NCBI RefSeq assembly: GCF_010725885.1
Contig: NZ_AP022600.1
Coordinates: forward strand, 1,922,001 to 1,986,000
DNA from: Mycolicibacterium tokaiense
Lineage (GTDB): Bacteria; Actinomycetota; Actinomycetes; Mycobacteriales; Mycobacteriaceae
DNA length: 64,000 bases
Reading direction: 5' to 3'
Shown here piece after piece: positions 29,021 to 36,925 of this stretch. Below the pieces are notes generated by a model. The model made no database searches. It saw only the letters and a program-made list of their open reading frames with translations, and was not told the origin of the DNA. Made by a program: the position numbers and the translations under genes. Position 1 is the stretch's first letter. Every line of letters starts with the position of its first letter.

Positions 29021-30625
29021 GTGGCGCGTCGGACCGGTCATCACCGCTGGCTGCAGTTGGGCGCCGCCTCGGCCGGTTTGGGCGCGGCGTTGCTGGGGGT
29101 GGGCGTCGCGGGCTTCGCGGCCGCGGACACCGAGAGCCCATCGGCCGCCAGCGCCACCCATACCGAATCCAGCCCCGCGAAGTCGGAGCCATCCGAGTCG
29201 GAGTCGGAGTCGGAGTCGGAGTCCGGCGCATCGGACACCTCGGCGCCTTCTGACGCCGAGGAACGGGAAACCGACGAGGACGACGTCGAAGCTGAGTCCA
29301 GCGATCGTGACCGTGACCGTGACGAGGAGCCCGAGGCACCGGCCGTTGTCGACGCGGACGAGTCCGTCGAGGCCGAGGACGACACCGACGTCGCAGAGGA
29401 AGACTCCCCACCCGTCGAGGCTGCGCCCGCGGCGGTGTCCGGCTCCGAGCGGCCGTGGGCGACGGTGCAGGCGCCGGCGCCCCGGCGCGACCCGGTCGAG
29501 AACCTGGTGCGCTCCCTGGTGGCCGGACTGCCGACGCCGGTACGCCGGTCGCTGTTCAACGAGGCGCCGGAGGTCGGCGGCCAGGTGATGCTCGGTGGGG
29601 CCGCCGGCGAGGTGATCACCGGCCGTGTCGAGGCGGTGGACCCCGAGGGTGACCGGGTGGTTTACCGGCTCGGTGCACGCCCGGCGGCGGGCAGTGTGGT
29701 CCTCGGCGCCGACGGCGCCTGGACGTACACACCGGGGGTCGGCTTCGACGGAGTCGACACGTTCGTCATCGTCGCCGACGACACCGGCTCGCACATCAAC
29801 CTTCTGGACGTCTTCTGGGCACCGGGCACCCGGTCATCGGTGCTGGTGAACCAGGGGGCCGTCACCTTCGACTTCTCCTACACCACCGGCGCCGAGCACT
29901 GGACCGCTGACCGCCGAGCCGCGCTGACCTCCGCGGCAGTGCACTTCGCGGACAACTTCGTGGTGCGCAAGCGGGTGCGCTTGGACTACGAGGTCACCGG
30001 CTGGGAGTCGGCCGGCACCGGCGTCCTGGCCAGCGCGAGCAGCGGACTGACCGTGCCTGACGACGACTTCCTGGAGACGTGGGTGCAGAGCAAGCTGCGC
30101 ACCGGAGTCGACCCCAATGGTGCTGCGGCGGACGGCGTCATCAACTGGAACTTCGCCTACCCCTGGGCCATCGGCGCCACGGTCGCACCCGACGAACTCG
30201 ACTTCACCACGGTCGTGATCCACGAACTCATGCATTCGTTCGGGCTCCTAACCATGGTGCAGGCAGCGGGCGCCAACACCGGCAGGTACTGGACCGTGTA
30301 CGACAGCTTCATCTCGGACAGCGCGGGAACCCGGGCCGTCGGCGCCGACCTCACCTGGAATTCGGCGCTGGACCCGAATCTCACCGGCGGCAACGGTGGC
30401 CTGTACTTCACGGGACCCAATGCTGTTGCAGCGCAGGGATCACCGATTCCGTTGTATGTCCGGGGTCCGTGGACGGCGAGCAATGTTGCGCATGTCAGTG
30501 ACGACCTGGACGAGGTGATGAACGCCGGAGTAGACCGCGGGCCCGGCGCCCGCGTGCTCAGCCCGGTGATGGTCGGGATCCTGCGCGACCTCGGTTATGT
30601 GGTCATCACCCGCCCGGCAGCCTAG
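29021..30625 (+). CDS. Secreted zinc-metallopeptidase-like protein with acidic Ser/Glu repeat
   Basis: 534 residues. GTG 29021 is the start, since AGGAGGGG-like GGAGGGG (29006-29012) lies 8 nt upstream. Signal peptide about 1-36, then an acidic low-complexity region (about 37-135) with an SE-repeat and D/R/E runs. An Ig-like/cadherin-type domain spans about 185-262 (GVDTFVIVADDTG), and the C-terminal domain carries HELMHSFG at 401-408, the HExxHxxG zinc motif. The metzincin third ligand position holds Thr411, not His or Asp, so the third ligand must come from elsewhere or activity is lost. Exported to the wall or surface; substrate unknown. Confidence 0.8.
   Translation: MARRTGHHRWLQLGAASAGLGAALLGVGVAGFAAADTESPSAASATHTESSPAKSEPSESESESESESGASDTSAPSDAEERETDEDDVEAESSDRDRDRDEEPEAPAVVDADESVEAEDDTDVAEEDSPPVEAAPAAVSGSERPWATVQAPAPRRDPVENLVRSLVAGLPTPVRRSLFNEAPEVGGQVMLGGAAGEVITGRVEAVDPEGDRVVYRLGARPAAGSVVLGADGAWTYTPGVGFDGVDTFVIVADDTGSHINLLDVFWAPGTRSSVLVNQGAVTFDFSYTTGAEHWTADRRAALTSAAVHFADNFVVRKRVRLDYEVTGWESAGTGVLASASSGLTVPDDDFLETWVQSKLRTGVDPNGAAADGVINWNFAYPWAIGATVAPDELDFTTVVIHELMHSFGLLTMVQAAGANTGRYWTVYDSFISDSAGTRAVGADLTWNSALDPNLTGGNGGLYFTGPNAVAAQGSPIPLYVRGPWTASNVAHVSDDLDEVMNAGVDRGPGARVLSPVMVGILRDLGYVVITRPAA
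29195..29224 (+). repeat. Hexanucleotide tandem repeat
   Basis: GAGTCG in four perfect copies plus a fifth variant, coding the Glu-Ser repeat. Slippage would change repeat length without breaking the frame. Confidence 0.85.
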
Positions 30626-30626
30626 G

Positions 30627-31235
30627 TCACACCCGGATGTGCCGGGCTGCCACCGAGAGCCGGTGTAGCTGAAAACGCATGGGCGACAGCCGCGGTCGAC
30701 CCAGCTTCAGTCCGACGTCGTCGGCAACGGCCTCCACTACCTGGTCCAGTGTCCGGTCGTCGGTGGGCACGTGGGTGGCGAACCGGGGGTCGGCCAGTTC
30801 GGTGACGCAGCGGTCGATCTGCCGCATGGCCCAGGTGCCGTCGCCGCCGAACACCCGGCTGCCGAGTGCCTCGAGGCGCGTCCCGAGGCGGGCCTGCAGC
30901 GTCGCCGGAGAGGCCACCAGCGTGACGTGCCGCAGGTCCACTTCGGTGCGCAGGGCGCCGACGATCTCGTCGAAATAGTCGGCGCGCACGATCGTCATCG
31001 GCACGATCACCGGCCCGTCGGCCGCCTGCTCGGTAGCACGCAGCGTTGCCACCACCGCCGCGCGCCACCCCGGCAGGTCCTGGAAATCGTCCCGCGCCGC
31101 CGCCGGGAGCATCTTGTGCATCGCGAACCCGATCAGCTCGGGATCGGCGACGTGGCTGCCCGGGAGGCGACGGTGCAGTTCGTGGGCAGTGTGGGTCTTG
31201 CCCGCGCCGAAGGCCCCATTGATCCAGATCAACAC
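30627..31235 (-). CDS. TmrB-like P-loop kinase/ATPase
   Basis: 202-residue P-loop protein resembling tunicamycin-resistance protein TmrB and related AAA kinases. Begins LIWINGAFGAGKTHTAHEL, a Walker A (G7-T14) directly at the N-terminus, followed by small-molecule-kinase-like helices (VIVPMTIVRADYFDEIV). Substrate unknown. GTG 31235 lies 7 nt after TACCGT, so leaderless. Convergent with the metallopeptidase gene, one base between stops. Confidence 0.8.
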   Translation of the reverse strand: MLIWINGAFGAGKTHTAHELHRRLPGSHVADPELIGFAMHKMLPAAARDDFQDLPGWRAAVVATLRATEQAADGPVIVPMTIVRADYFDEIVGALRTEVDLRHVTLVASPATLQARLGTRLEALGSRVFGGDGTWAMRQIDRCVTELADPRFATHVPTDDRTLDQVVEAVADDVGLKLGRPRLSPMRFQLHRLSVAARHIRV

Positions 31236-31242
31236 GGTCTCG

Positions 31243-31248
31243 ACGGTA
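31243..31248 (-). promoter_or_regulatory. -10 box, leaderless tmrB-like start
   Basis: TACCGT, then 7 nt, then the GTG at 31235. Confidence 0.5.
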
Positions 31249-31256
31249 CCGATGAT

Positions 31257-32264
31257 CTAGGAGAACACTCCCGAGTAGGCGTTGAGCGCGGGCTGGCCAC
31301 CCAGATGTGCGTACAGGACCGTCGAATCCCGGGAGATGGTGCCGTCTTTCACCAGATCGATCAGCCCGGCCATCGACTTGCCCTCGTACACCGGGTCGAT
31401 GATCATGCCTTCCAGCCGCCCGGTCAGCGTGATCGCGTCCAGCGTGGACTGCACCGGGATGCCGTAGAGGTCGCCGGCCCAGCCCTCGAGCACGGTGATC
31501 TCGTCGTCGCGCAGCTCCCGCTCCAGACCGATGAGCGACGCGGTGTGCCGCGCGATGCGCTCCACCTGGGCCCGCGTTTTGTCGAGGGTGGCGGAGGCAT
31601 CGATGCCGAGCACCCGCCGCGGCCGATCCTGCCCGGCGAACCCGGCGATCATGCCGGCGTGGGTGGAGCCGGTGACGGTGCAGACGACGATGGTGTCGAA
31701 GAAGACGCCGAGTTCGGCCTCCTGCTGCGCCACCTCATAGGCCCAGTTGGCAAAACCCAGGCCGCCGAGGGGATGTTCGGAGGCGCCGGCGGGGATCGGG
31801 TACGGCTTGCCCCCGGCCTCCTCGACTTCGCGCAGGGCCTCTTCCCAGGAGGAGCGGATGCCGATGTCGAAGCCGGCGGGGTCCAACCGGACATCGGCGC
31901 CCATGATGCGGGAGAGCAGGATGTTGCCCACCCGGTCGTTGACGGGATCGTCCCAGTCCACCCACTTCTCCTGTACCAACCGCGCCTTGAGGCCCAGCTT
32001 GGCGGCCACCGCGGCCACCTGGCGGGTGTGGTTGCTCTGGTAGCCGCCGATGGAGACCAGGGTGTCGGCGCCCTGGGCCAGCGCGTCGGGGACGATGTAC
32101 TCCAGTTTGCGGGTCTTGTTGCCCCCGTATGCCAAGCCGGAGTTGCAGTCTTCCCGTTTGGCCCAGATCTGCGCCCCGCCGAGGTGCCGGGTCAGCCGCT
32201 CCAGCGGGTGCACGGGGCTGGGCCCGAAGGTCAGTGGGTATCGTGGGAAATCGGAGAGTGCCAT
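31257..32264 (-). CDS. acdS: 1-Aminocyclopropane-1-carboxylate deaminase
   Basis: 335-residue PLP enzyme cleaving ACC, the ethylene precursor of plants, to 2-oxobutyrate and ammonia. All residues that mark true ACC deaminase over D-cysteine desulfhydrase are present: K50 in [11 protein letters not shown]77 in GGYQSNHT, Y293 and E294 in DPVYEGKSM, and L321 in YAHLGG, each offset by one from the Pseudomonas UW4 numbering. ATG 32264 is used (TTG 32273 is also in frame); TATATT lies 7 nt upstream. Divergent from a GntR regulator, as acdS commonly is from its regulator. Confidence 0.93.
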   Translation of the reverse strand: MALSDFPRYPLTFGPSPVHPLERLTRHLGGAQIWAKREDCNSGLAYGGNKTRKLEYIVPDALAQGADTLVSIGGYQSNHTRQVAAVAAKLGLKARLVQEKWVDWDDPVNDRVGNILLSRIMGADVRLDPAGFDIGIRSSWEEALREVEEAGGKPYPIPAGASEHPLGGLGFANWAYEVAQQEAELGVFFDTIVVCTVTGSTHAGMIAGFAGQDRPRRVLGIDASATLDKTRAQVERIARHTASLIGLERELRDDEITVLEGWAGDLYGIPVQSTLDAITLTGRLEGMIIDPVYEGKSMAGLIDLVKDGTISRDSTVLYAHLGGQPALNAYSGVFS

Positions 32265-32268
32265 GAAA

Positions 32269-32282
32269 TGCAATATATCGCA
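32269..32282. promoter_or_regulatory. Candidate operator over the acdS promoter
   Basis: Near-perfect 14-bp palindrome TGCAATATATCGCA that includes the acdS -10 box (TATATT, 32277-32272, minus strand). A likely binding site for the divergent GntR protein. TTGACA at 32292-32297 could be the -35 for the gntR gene. Confidence 0.4.
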
Positions 32283-32326
32283 CTATCCTGTTTGACAAAA
32301 TCCCCTGTGAAAGGCAGAAATGCTGT

Positions 32327-32968
32327 ATGCCGGTACCCCAGAAGACCGCGCCCAAGCGGCAGCTGCTCCGTGATGACGCGTTCAACGCCATCCGGGCGGC
32401 CATCGTCGACGGCACGCTGGAGCCCGAAGAAAAGCTGATCGACACCGAACTCAGCGCCTGGCTGGGCGTCAGCCGCACTCCGATCCGGGAAGCACTGGCC
32501 CGGCTGGAGGCTGCCGGGCTGGTGCAGACCCGCCCCGGTCGCTACACCATGGTCAGCCCGCTGGACATCCGGGCGCTGCAGGACGCGCAGTCGGTGGTGG
32601 CAGCCATGCAGGAGCTGGCCGTGCGCGACGCGGTTCCGGCTATGACGGACGAGCACATCGAGGCCATGCGTCTGGCCAATGACCGATTCAGCCTCGCGCT
32701 GCGCGCTCAGGATGTGGACGCAGCGATCGCCGCTGACGACGAGTTCCACGCTGTGGCAGTGGATCTGTGTGCCAACGCCGCGGTCGCCGCGGTGCTGGAC
32801 CAGTACATGCCGGTATTGCGCCGGATGGAACGGGCGCGTTTCTCCGCGTTGGTCGGGCGCTCGTCGGTGGACCAGCATTCCGAGATCATCACTCTGGCGG
32901 AGGCGGGTGACGCCGAGGGCGCCGGCCGCGCGGCGCGGCTGAACTGGATGACGCTGCAGCCTGAATGA
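32327..32968 (+). CDS. GntR-family (FCD-type) regulator, probable acdS regulator
   Basis: 213 residues. N-terminal winged helix (IVDGTLEPEEKLIDTELSAWLGVSRTPIREALARLEAAGLV) followed by an all-helical FCD ligand domain with acidic/His metal-binding positions (ADDEFHAVAV, DQHSEIITLAEAGD). Starts 62 bp from divergent acdS. Inference: it responds to an ACC- or oxobutyrate-like ligand. Confidence 0.88.
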   Translation: MPVPQKTAPKRQLLRDDAFNAIRAAIVDGTLEPEEKLIDTELSAWLGVSRTPIREALARLEAAGLVQTRPGRYTMVSPLDIRALQDAQSVVAAMQELAVRDAVPAMTDEHIEAMRLANDRFSLALRAQDVDAAIAADDEFHAVAVDLCANAAVAAVLDQYMPVLRRMERARFSALVGRSSVDQHSEIITLAEAGDAEGAGRAARLNWMTLQPE

Positions 32969-32972
32969 CGCC

Positions 32973-33734
32973 TCAGGTGATGGTGAAGCCGCCGTCGACG
33001 GTGATGGTCTGGCCGGTGACGTAGCCGCCGGCTCGCGATGCCAACCACACCGCACTGGCGGCCAACTCGGCGGGGTCGCCGGTGCGGCCGAGCACCACAC
33101 GCGCCATCTGGGTGTCCAGATAACCGGGCTTGTACTCGTCGGTCATCTCGGTCTTGAAGAATCCGGGGGCCAGGGCGTTGACCCGAATCCCCTTGCGGGA
33201 GCCCCACTGTTGGGCCAGATCGCGGGTCAGGCCGATGACGGCCGCCTTCGACGCGGCGTAGGCGGCCTGCGGCAACCCAGCGGTGGTGATGCCCAGGACG
33301 CTGGCGATGTTGATCACCGAACTGCCCGGCTGCATCACCCGGGCGCACGCCTGCGCCATCCAGTACGAGCCGTCGAGGTTGACGTCGACCACCTTGCGGA
33401 ACTCGTCCGGGGTCTCCCGGGTGGCGGGGACAGCGGTGCCGATCCCTGCGTTGTTGATCAGCACGTCGACCCGCCCGAACGCCTCCATGGTGGCGTCCAC
33501 CAGCGCCTGGCAGGCATCGGGATCGGAGACATCGGTGCCGACGGTGATCGCGCGGCGGCCGGCAGATGTCACCAGAGCCGCTGTGTCGGAGAGTCTTTCG
33601 ACGCGTCGGGCGCCGAGGGCGACGTCGGCGCCGGCTTCGGCGAACGCCTGCGCGAAGGCCACGCCGAGTCCGGAGGATGCGCCGGTGACGATGACCACCG
33701 CATCGTCGAGCCGAAACGTGTCGAGAATGGTCAT
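32973..33734 (-). CDS. Short-chain dehydrogenase/reductase
   Basis: 253-residue classical SDR: TGASSGLG cofactor motif, NNAG, catalytic YAASK, C-terminal YVTGQTITVDGGF. The start ATG 33734 has GAGGAG 6 nt upstream and overlaps the acyl-CoA dehydrogenase stop (ATGA). It is the last gene of a three-gene coupled operon, so it likely acts on the same acyl or hydroxyacyl substrate. Confidence 0.9.
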   Translation of the reverse strand: MTILDTFRLDDAVVIVTGASSGLGVAFAQAFAEAGADVALGARRVERLSDTAALVTSAGRRAITVGTDVSDPDACQALVDATMEAFGRVDVLINNAGIGTAVPATRETPDEFRKVVDVNLDGSYWMAQACARVMQPGSSVINIASVLGITTAGLPQAAYAASKAAVIGLTRDLAQQWGSRKGIRVNALAPGFFKTEMTDEYKPGYLDTQMARVVLGRTGDPAELAASAVWLASRAGGYVTGQTITVDGGFTIT

Positions 33735-34909
33735 GACGGACTCCTCAGTGCTTGCCGGGCGATCGCGTACTTGTGCACCTCGGTGGGCCCGTCGTAGAGC
33801 CGGAAGGCGCGGATGTCGGAGAAAATGGCCCCCACCGGGGTTTCGTCGGAAATGCCGATGCCGCCCAGGATCTGGACACACCGGTCGGCGACCTTGAACA
33901 GTTCCTCGGAGACCATCGACTTCACCATCGACGACTCGTGCCTGCCCTTGGCGCCCTGGTCCAGGGTCCAGCAGGCCCACCAGATCGCCAGCCGGCACTG
34001 CTGCAGTGCGATCTCGTTGTCGGCGATCATGAAGCCCACACCCTGGTGCTCACCCAGCGGCTTACCGAAAGCCGTTCGGGTGCGGGCATGTTCGACGGCG
34101 ATGGCGTGGGCGCGGGACGCGGCGCCGAGCCAGCGCATGCAGTGGGTCAGCCGGGCGGGCGCCAGCCGCAGCTGGGCGTAGCGGAACGCCTGACCGATCT
34201 CACCGAGCACCGCCGAGGCGGGCAGCCGCAGATCGTTGAACACCACCACGCCGTGGCCCTCGACGTAGTTGCGGTCCATGGTGTCCATGATGCGTTCGAT
34301 CTCGATACCCGGGGTGTCGCCGTCGCAGAGGAACAACGTGGGGCCGTCGGCGCCGGAGGAGTTGGGGGCCACCCGGGCCATGATGATCCAGGTCCGTGCA
34401 CCGCGTGCACCGGTGATCAGCCACTTGCGGCCGTTGATCACGTAGTCGGTGCCGTCGAAGATCGCTTCGGTGGCAAGCTGATTGGGGTCGGACCCGGCAC
34501 CCTCGGGTTCGGTCATCGCGAACACCGATCGCTGTCGCCCCTCGACCACCGGCACCAGGAACTCCTCGGTCTGGGCGGGGTCGGCGATCTTCGACAGCAG
34601 GAACATGTTGCCCTCATCGGGAGCAGCGCAGTTGAGTGCCACCGGACCGAGCGTCGACCAGCCCGCCGCCTCGAAGAGCACGGCCTGCTCTACATGGGAG
34701 GGCTCACGGCCGCCGAGTCGGCGGGGCGCCTGGAAGGTGAGCAGACCCGCGTCGCGGGCCAGGCCCACCAACTCGGTGCGCAGATCCTCGTTGGGTCCGT
34801 GCCGGGTGACGCGGGGGTCGGTCTCGTACGGCACGACCTTGTCGGCCACAAAGGCGCGCACCTTGTCGCGCAGGGCCGCCAGTTCGTCGGGGATCTCGAA
34901 GTCGATCAC
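33731..34909 (-). CDS. Acyl-CoA dehydrogenase
   Basis: 392-residue FAD acyl-CoA dehydrogenase of the long/medium-chain ACAD10/11-like group. Visible: FAMTEPEGAGSDP substrate/FAD loop, VINGRKWLITGA, RTAFGKPLGEHQGV, and the C-terminal motif YDGPTEVHKYAIARQ. GTG 34909 has GGAGG 7 nt upstream and overlaps the APH stop (GTGA). Pairing with an APH-type kinase mirrors the ACAD10/11 design, in which a 4-hydroxyacyl-CoA is phosphorylated and then converted; that function is inferred here. Confidence 0.92.
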   Translation of the reverse strand: MIDFEIPDELAALRDKVRAFVADKVVPYETDPRVTRHGPNEDLRTELVGLARDAGLLTFQAPRRLGGREPSHVEQAVLFEAAGWSTLGPVALNCAAPDEGNMFLLSKIADPAQTEEFLVPVVEGRQRSVFAMTEPEGAGSDPNQLATEAIFDGTDYVINGRKWLITGARGARTWIIMARVAPNSSGADGPTLFLCDGDTPGIEIERIMDTMDRNYVEGHGVVVFNDLRLPASAVLGEIGQAFRYAQLRLAPARLTHCMRWLGAASRAHAIAVEHARTRTAFGKPLGEHQGVGFMIADNEIALQQCRLAIWWACWTLDQGAKGRHESSMVKSMVSEELFKVADRCVQILGGIGISDETPVGAIFSDIRAFRLYDGPTEVHKYAIARQALRSPS

Positions 34910-35934
34910 AATCCGCCCTCCATGAATGTCTGTGCGCGGTCGAACAACCGCAGGGTCGCGGTGTGCAGCAGATCGCCGATCTCCTTGGGGGCCTTGCCGG
35001 CACACGCGCGGGCGTGGGTGCCTTCCAGGATGACACCGAGCTTGAAGCACGCCATGGCCGCATACCAGGTGATGTTCGACAGGTCGCGGGAACTGTTGCG
35101 GCCGTAGTACTCCACGATCTCGGCGGGGGTGGCCAGTCCGCCGGCCTTCATCAGTGCGTGCTCCAGCACCTCGCTCTCGCCGGGTAGGTGCCAGGTGGCC
35201 ATCATCCAGCCGAGATCGAGCAGTGGGTCGCCGATGGTGCACATCTCCCAGTCGACGATGGCCACCACGTCCGGCCCGGTGGGCGAGAACATCACATTGG
35301 CCGAGTGGTAGTCGCCGTGCATGATGCCCGGCGTCCAGTGCGTGGGCAGGTGTGTCTGCAGCCAGGTCGACACCTCGGCGAAGCCGGGGATCTGCGCACC
35401 GGGGTAGTTGTCGAAGCTGCTGTAGGACTCCAGTTCTGCGGTCCACCGGGGCACCTGACGTTCCAGGAATCCGTCCGGTTTGCCGAAGTCGGCCAGTCCG
35501 ACCGCCACGTGGTCCACGGCGCCGAGTCGGGCCAGCGCGTCGGCCATGGACAGGCCCATCCGGTAGCGGATCTGCGGGTCGCCGGCGTGCAGATCCGGCA
35601 GCGCGGCACCGGCATTGAAGCCGTCGACGGGCTCCATCAGGTAGAACACCGCGTCCCCGAGTACGGAGGTGTCATCGCACACGGCGATCAGGCGGGGGTG
35701 GGGGACGTCGGTGTCGGCCAGCGCCTGTAGCACCGTGGTCTCGCGCAGGATCACCTTGTTGCTGACCGGTCGCAGGTGCAGCGGGCCGCGCCGAAACACA
35801 TATGGGCGCCCGGAGCGCTCGAAACGCAGCATCACGTTCTGGGTGCCGCCGGTGATGGGCGTGACGGCGGTCAGCGGGCCGTCGCCCAGCCCGTGTTCGG
35901 TCATCCACGGGCCCAGCGCTTCGGGGGCTTCCAC
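34906..35934 (-). CDS. Aminoglycoside-phosphotransferase-fold kinase (FadE36-like)
   Basis: 342-residue APH-fold kinase similar to M. tuberculosis Rv3761c, which is misnamed FadE36. Kinase motifs: GGTQNVMLRF glycine region, catalytic IMHGDYHSANVMF and metal-binding IVDWEMCTIGDPLLDLGW. It probably phosphorylates a hydroxyacyl-CoA for the coupled acyl-CoA dehydrogenase. GTG 35934 was chosen because TAGGTT lies 7 nt upstream and the next residues (VEAPEALGPWM) begin the homologous region; the frame extends to 36033 without support. Confidence 0.85.
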   Translation of the reverse strand: MEAPEALGPWMTEHGLGDGPLTAVTPITGGTQNVMLRFERSGRPYVFRRGPLHLRPVSNKVILRETTVLQALADTDVPHPRLIAVCDDTSVLGDAVFYLMEPVDGFNAGAALPDLHAGDPQIRYRMGLSMADALARLGAVDHVAVGLADFGKPDGFLERQVPRWTAELESYSSFDNYPGAQIPGFAEVSTWLQTHLPTHWTPGIMHGDYHSANVMFSPTGPDVVAIVDWEMCTIGDPLLDLGWMMATWHLPGESEVLEHALMKAGGLATPAEIVEYYGRNSSRDLSNITWYAAMACFKLGVILEGTHARACAGKAPKEIGDLLHTATLRLFDRAQTFMEGGL

Positions 35935-35941
35935 AGTCGCG

Positions 35942-35947
35942 AACCTA
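35942..35947 (-). promoter_or_regulatory. -10 box, leaderless APH-ACAD-SDR operon
   Basis: TAGGTT, then 7 nt, then the GTG at 35934. Confidence 0.5.
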
Positions 35948-35956
35948 CCGTACGGT
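35947..35956. promoter_or_regulatory. Palindromic operator candidate of the APH-ACAD-SDR operon
   Basis: Perfect 10-bp palindrome ACCGTACGGT touching the -10 box; flanks (CCT...TTGG) are partly symmetric. It resembles TetR-family sites, but no TetR gene lies in the window. Confidence 0.4.
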
Positions 35957-36026
35957 TGGTCGACGATCGGGACTGCCTCGATTCCGCTGCTCCGGTTGAC
36001 GAGTGATCCACAACACCCCACACTGA

Positions 36027-36049
36027 CAGTCATGCGCAGTCAGAAACCC
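36027..36049 (+). promoter_or_regulatory. Candidate DeoR operator, copy 1
   Basis: CAGTCA, 4 nt, CAGTCAGAAA, then CCC, upstream of the DeoR gene. The two CAGTCA half-sites are 10 bp apart, one helical turn. The same arrangement recurs before the permease (36896-36919), so it is probably the regulator's site. Confidence 0.6.
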
Positions 36050-36068
36050 ACACAGGCGGGCATCTGAC

Positions 36069-36839
36069 GTGCTGCCGGTCGAACGTCACGAAGCGATCGT
36101 GGAGGCGGTCAGCGCCGCGCAAGCGGTCAGCACCGATGAGCTGGTCCGCCGACTCGGGGTGTCGGCGGAAACCGTGCGGCGCGATCTGGCCCTGCTCGAA
36201 GGGAAGGGCGCGCTGCGCCGGGTACATGGCGGCGCCGCCCCGGTGGAGAGCAGGCGCGTCATCGAGCCGTCCTACACCGAGCGGTCCATGATCCGGCACC
36301 AGGCGAAAGCCCAGCTGGCGCGGCTGGCAGCCGGCCTGCTGGAGAACGGACAGACCGTCGTCATCGACATCGGCACCACCGCGGTGGCGGTGGCGCAGGC
36401 CATTCCCCGCAGTTTCACCGGCACCGTCGTCACGCCGTCGTTGCCCGTCGCGATCGAGTTGACCGAGCGCGCCGGGGTCGAGGTCCTGCTTGCCGGCGGG
36501 CGGGTCCGCCCGGGAGACCTGGCCTGCTCCAGCGCCCACGCCAAGGCGTTCTTCGCCGACATCTACGCCGACATCGCGCTGCTGGGTTCCGGCGGGGTAC
36601 ATGCCGAAGCCGGCCTCACCGACTTCCACCTCGACGAGATCGACGTGCGGCGCACCATCATCGCCAACAGCGCGCGCAGCTACATCCTGGCCGACTCGTC
36701 CAAGGTCGGGCAGGTGGCGCCCTACCGGGTGTGCCCGCTGCGCTCGGTCACCGGCCTGATCACCGACACCGACACCGACGCGGGGGTGGCCGCCGCCTTC
36801 GCCGAGACGGGAGGGGTGGTGCTCTCAGCACGTCCGTGA
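36069..36839 (+). CDS. DeoR/GlpR-family repressor
   Basis: 256 residues: DeoR helix-turn-helix (VSTDELVRRLGVSAETVRRDLALLEGKGALRRVHGGA) and a C-terminal sugar-phosphate-sensing DeoRC domain with the IDIGTTA, LLGSGG and AHAKAFFADI motifs. GTG 36069 is the start. It heads the permease-kinase-dehydrogenase operon and likely senses the phosphorylated intermediate made by the FGGY kinase. Confidence 0.9.
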   Translation: MLPVERHEAIVEAVSAAQAVSTDELVRRLGVSAETVRRDLALLEGKGALRRVHGGAAPVESRRVIEPSYTERSMIRHQAKAQLARLAAGLLENGQTVVIDIGTTAVAVAQAIPRSFTGTVVTPSLPVAIELTERAGVEVLLAGGRVRPGDLACSSAHAKAFFADIYADIALLGSGGVHAEAGLTDFHLDEIDVRRTIIANSARSYILADSSKVGQVAPYRVCPLRSVTGLITDTDTDAGVAAAFAETGGVVLSARP

Positions 36840-36895
36840 GACGGGTGCGGGCGGCGTTGCAGCGCCGCCCGCGGGACCGAACCAACTCGACCGCA

Positions 36896-36919
36896 CAGTC
36901 ACAGCCAGTCAGAAAGCCC
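36896..36919 (+). promoter_or_regulatory. Candidate DeoR operator, copy 2
   Basis: CAGTCA, 4 nt, CAGTCAGAAA, GCCC, ending 6 nt before the permease ATG. Nearly identical to the site before the DeoR gene. A repressor bound here would also sit over the ribosome-binding region. Confidence 0.6.
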
Positions 36920-36925
36920 GATCCG

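Noticed and set aside
35935..36033. Longer APH kinase starting at the ATG at 36033
   Set aside because: The extra 33 residues lack homology, and the extension would run through the -10 box and palindrome and reach the DeoR operator.
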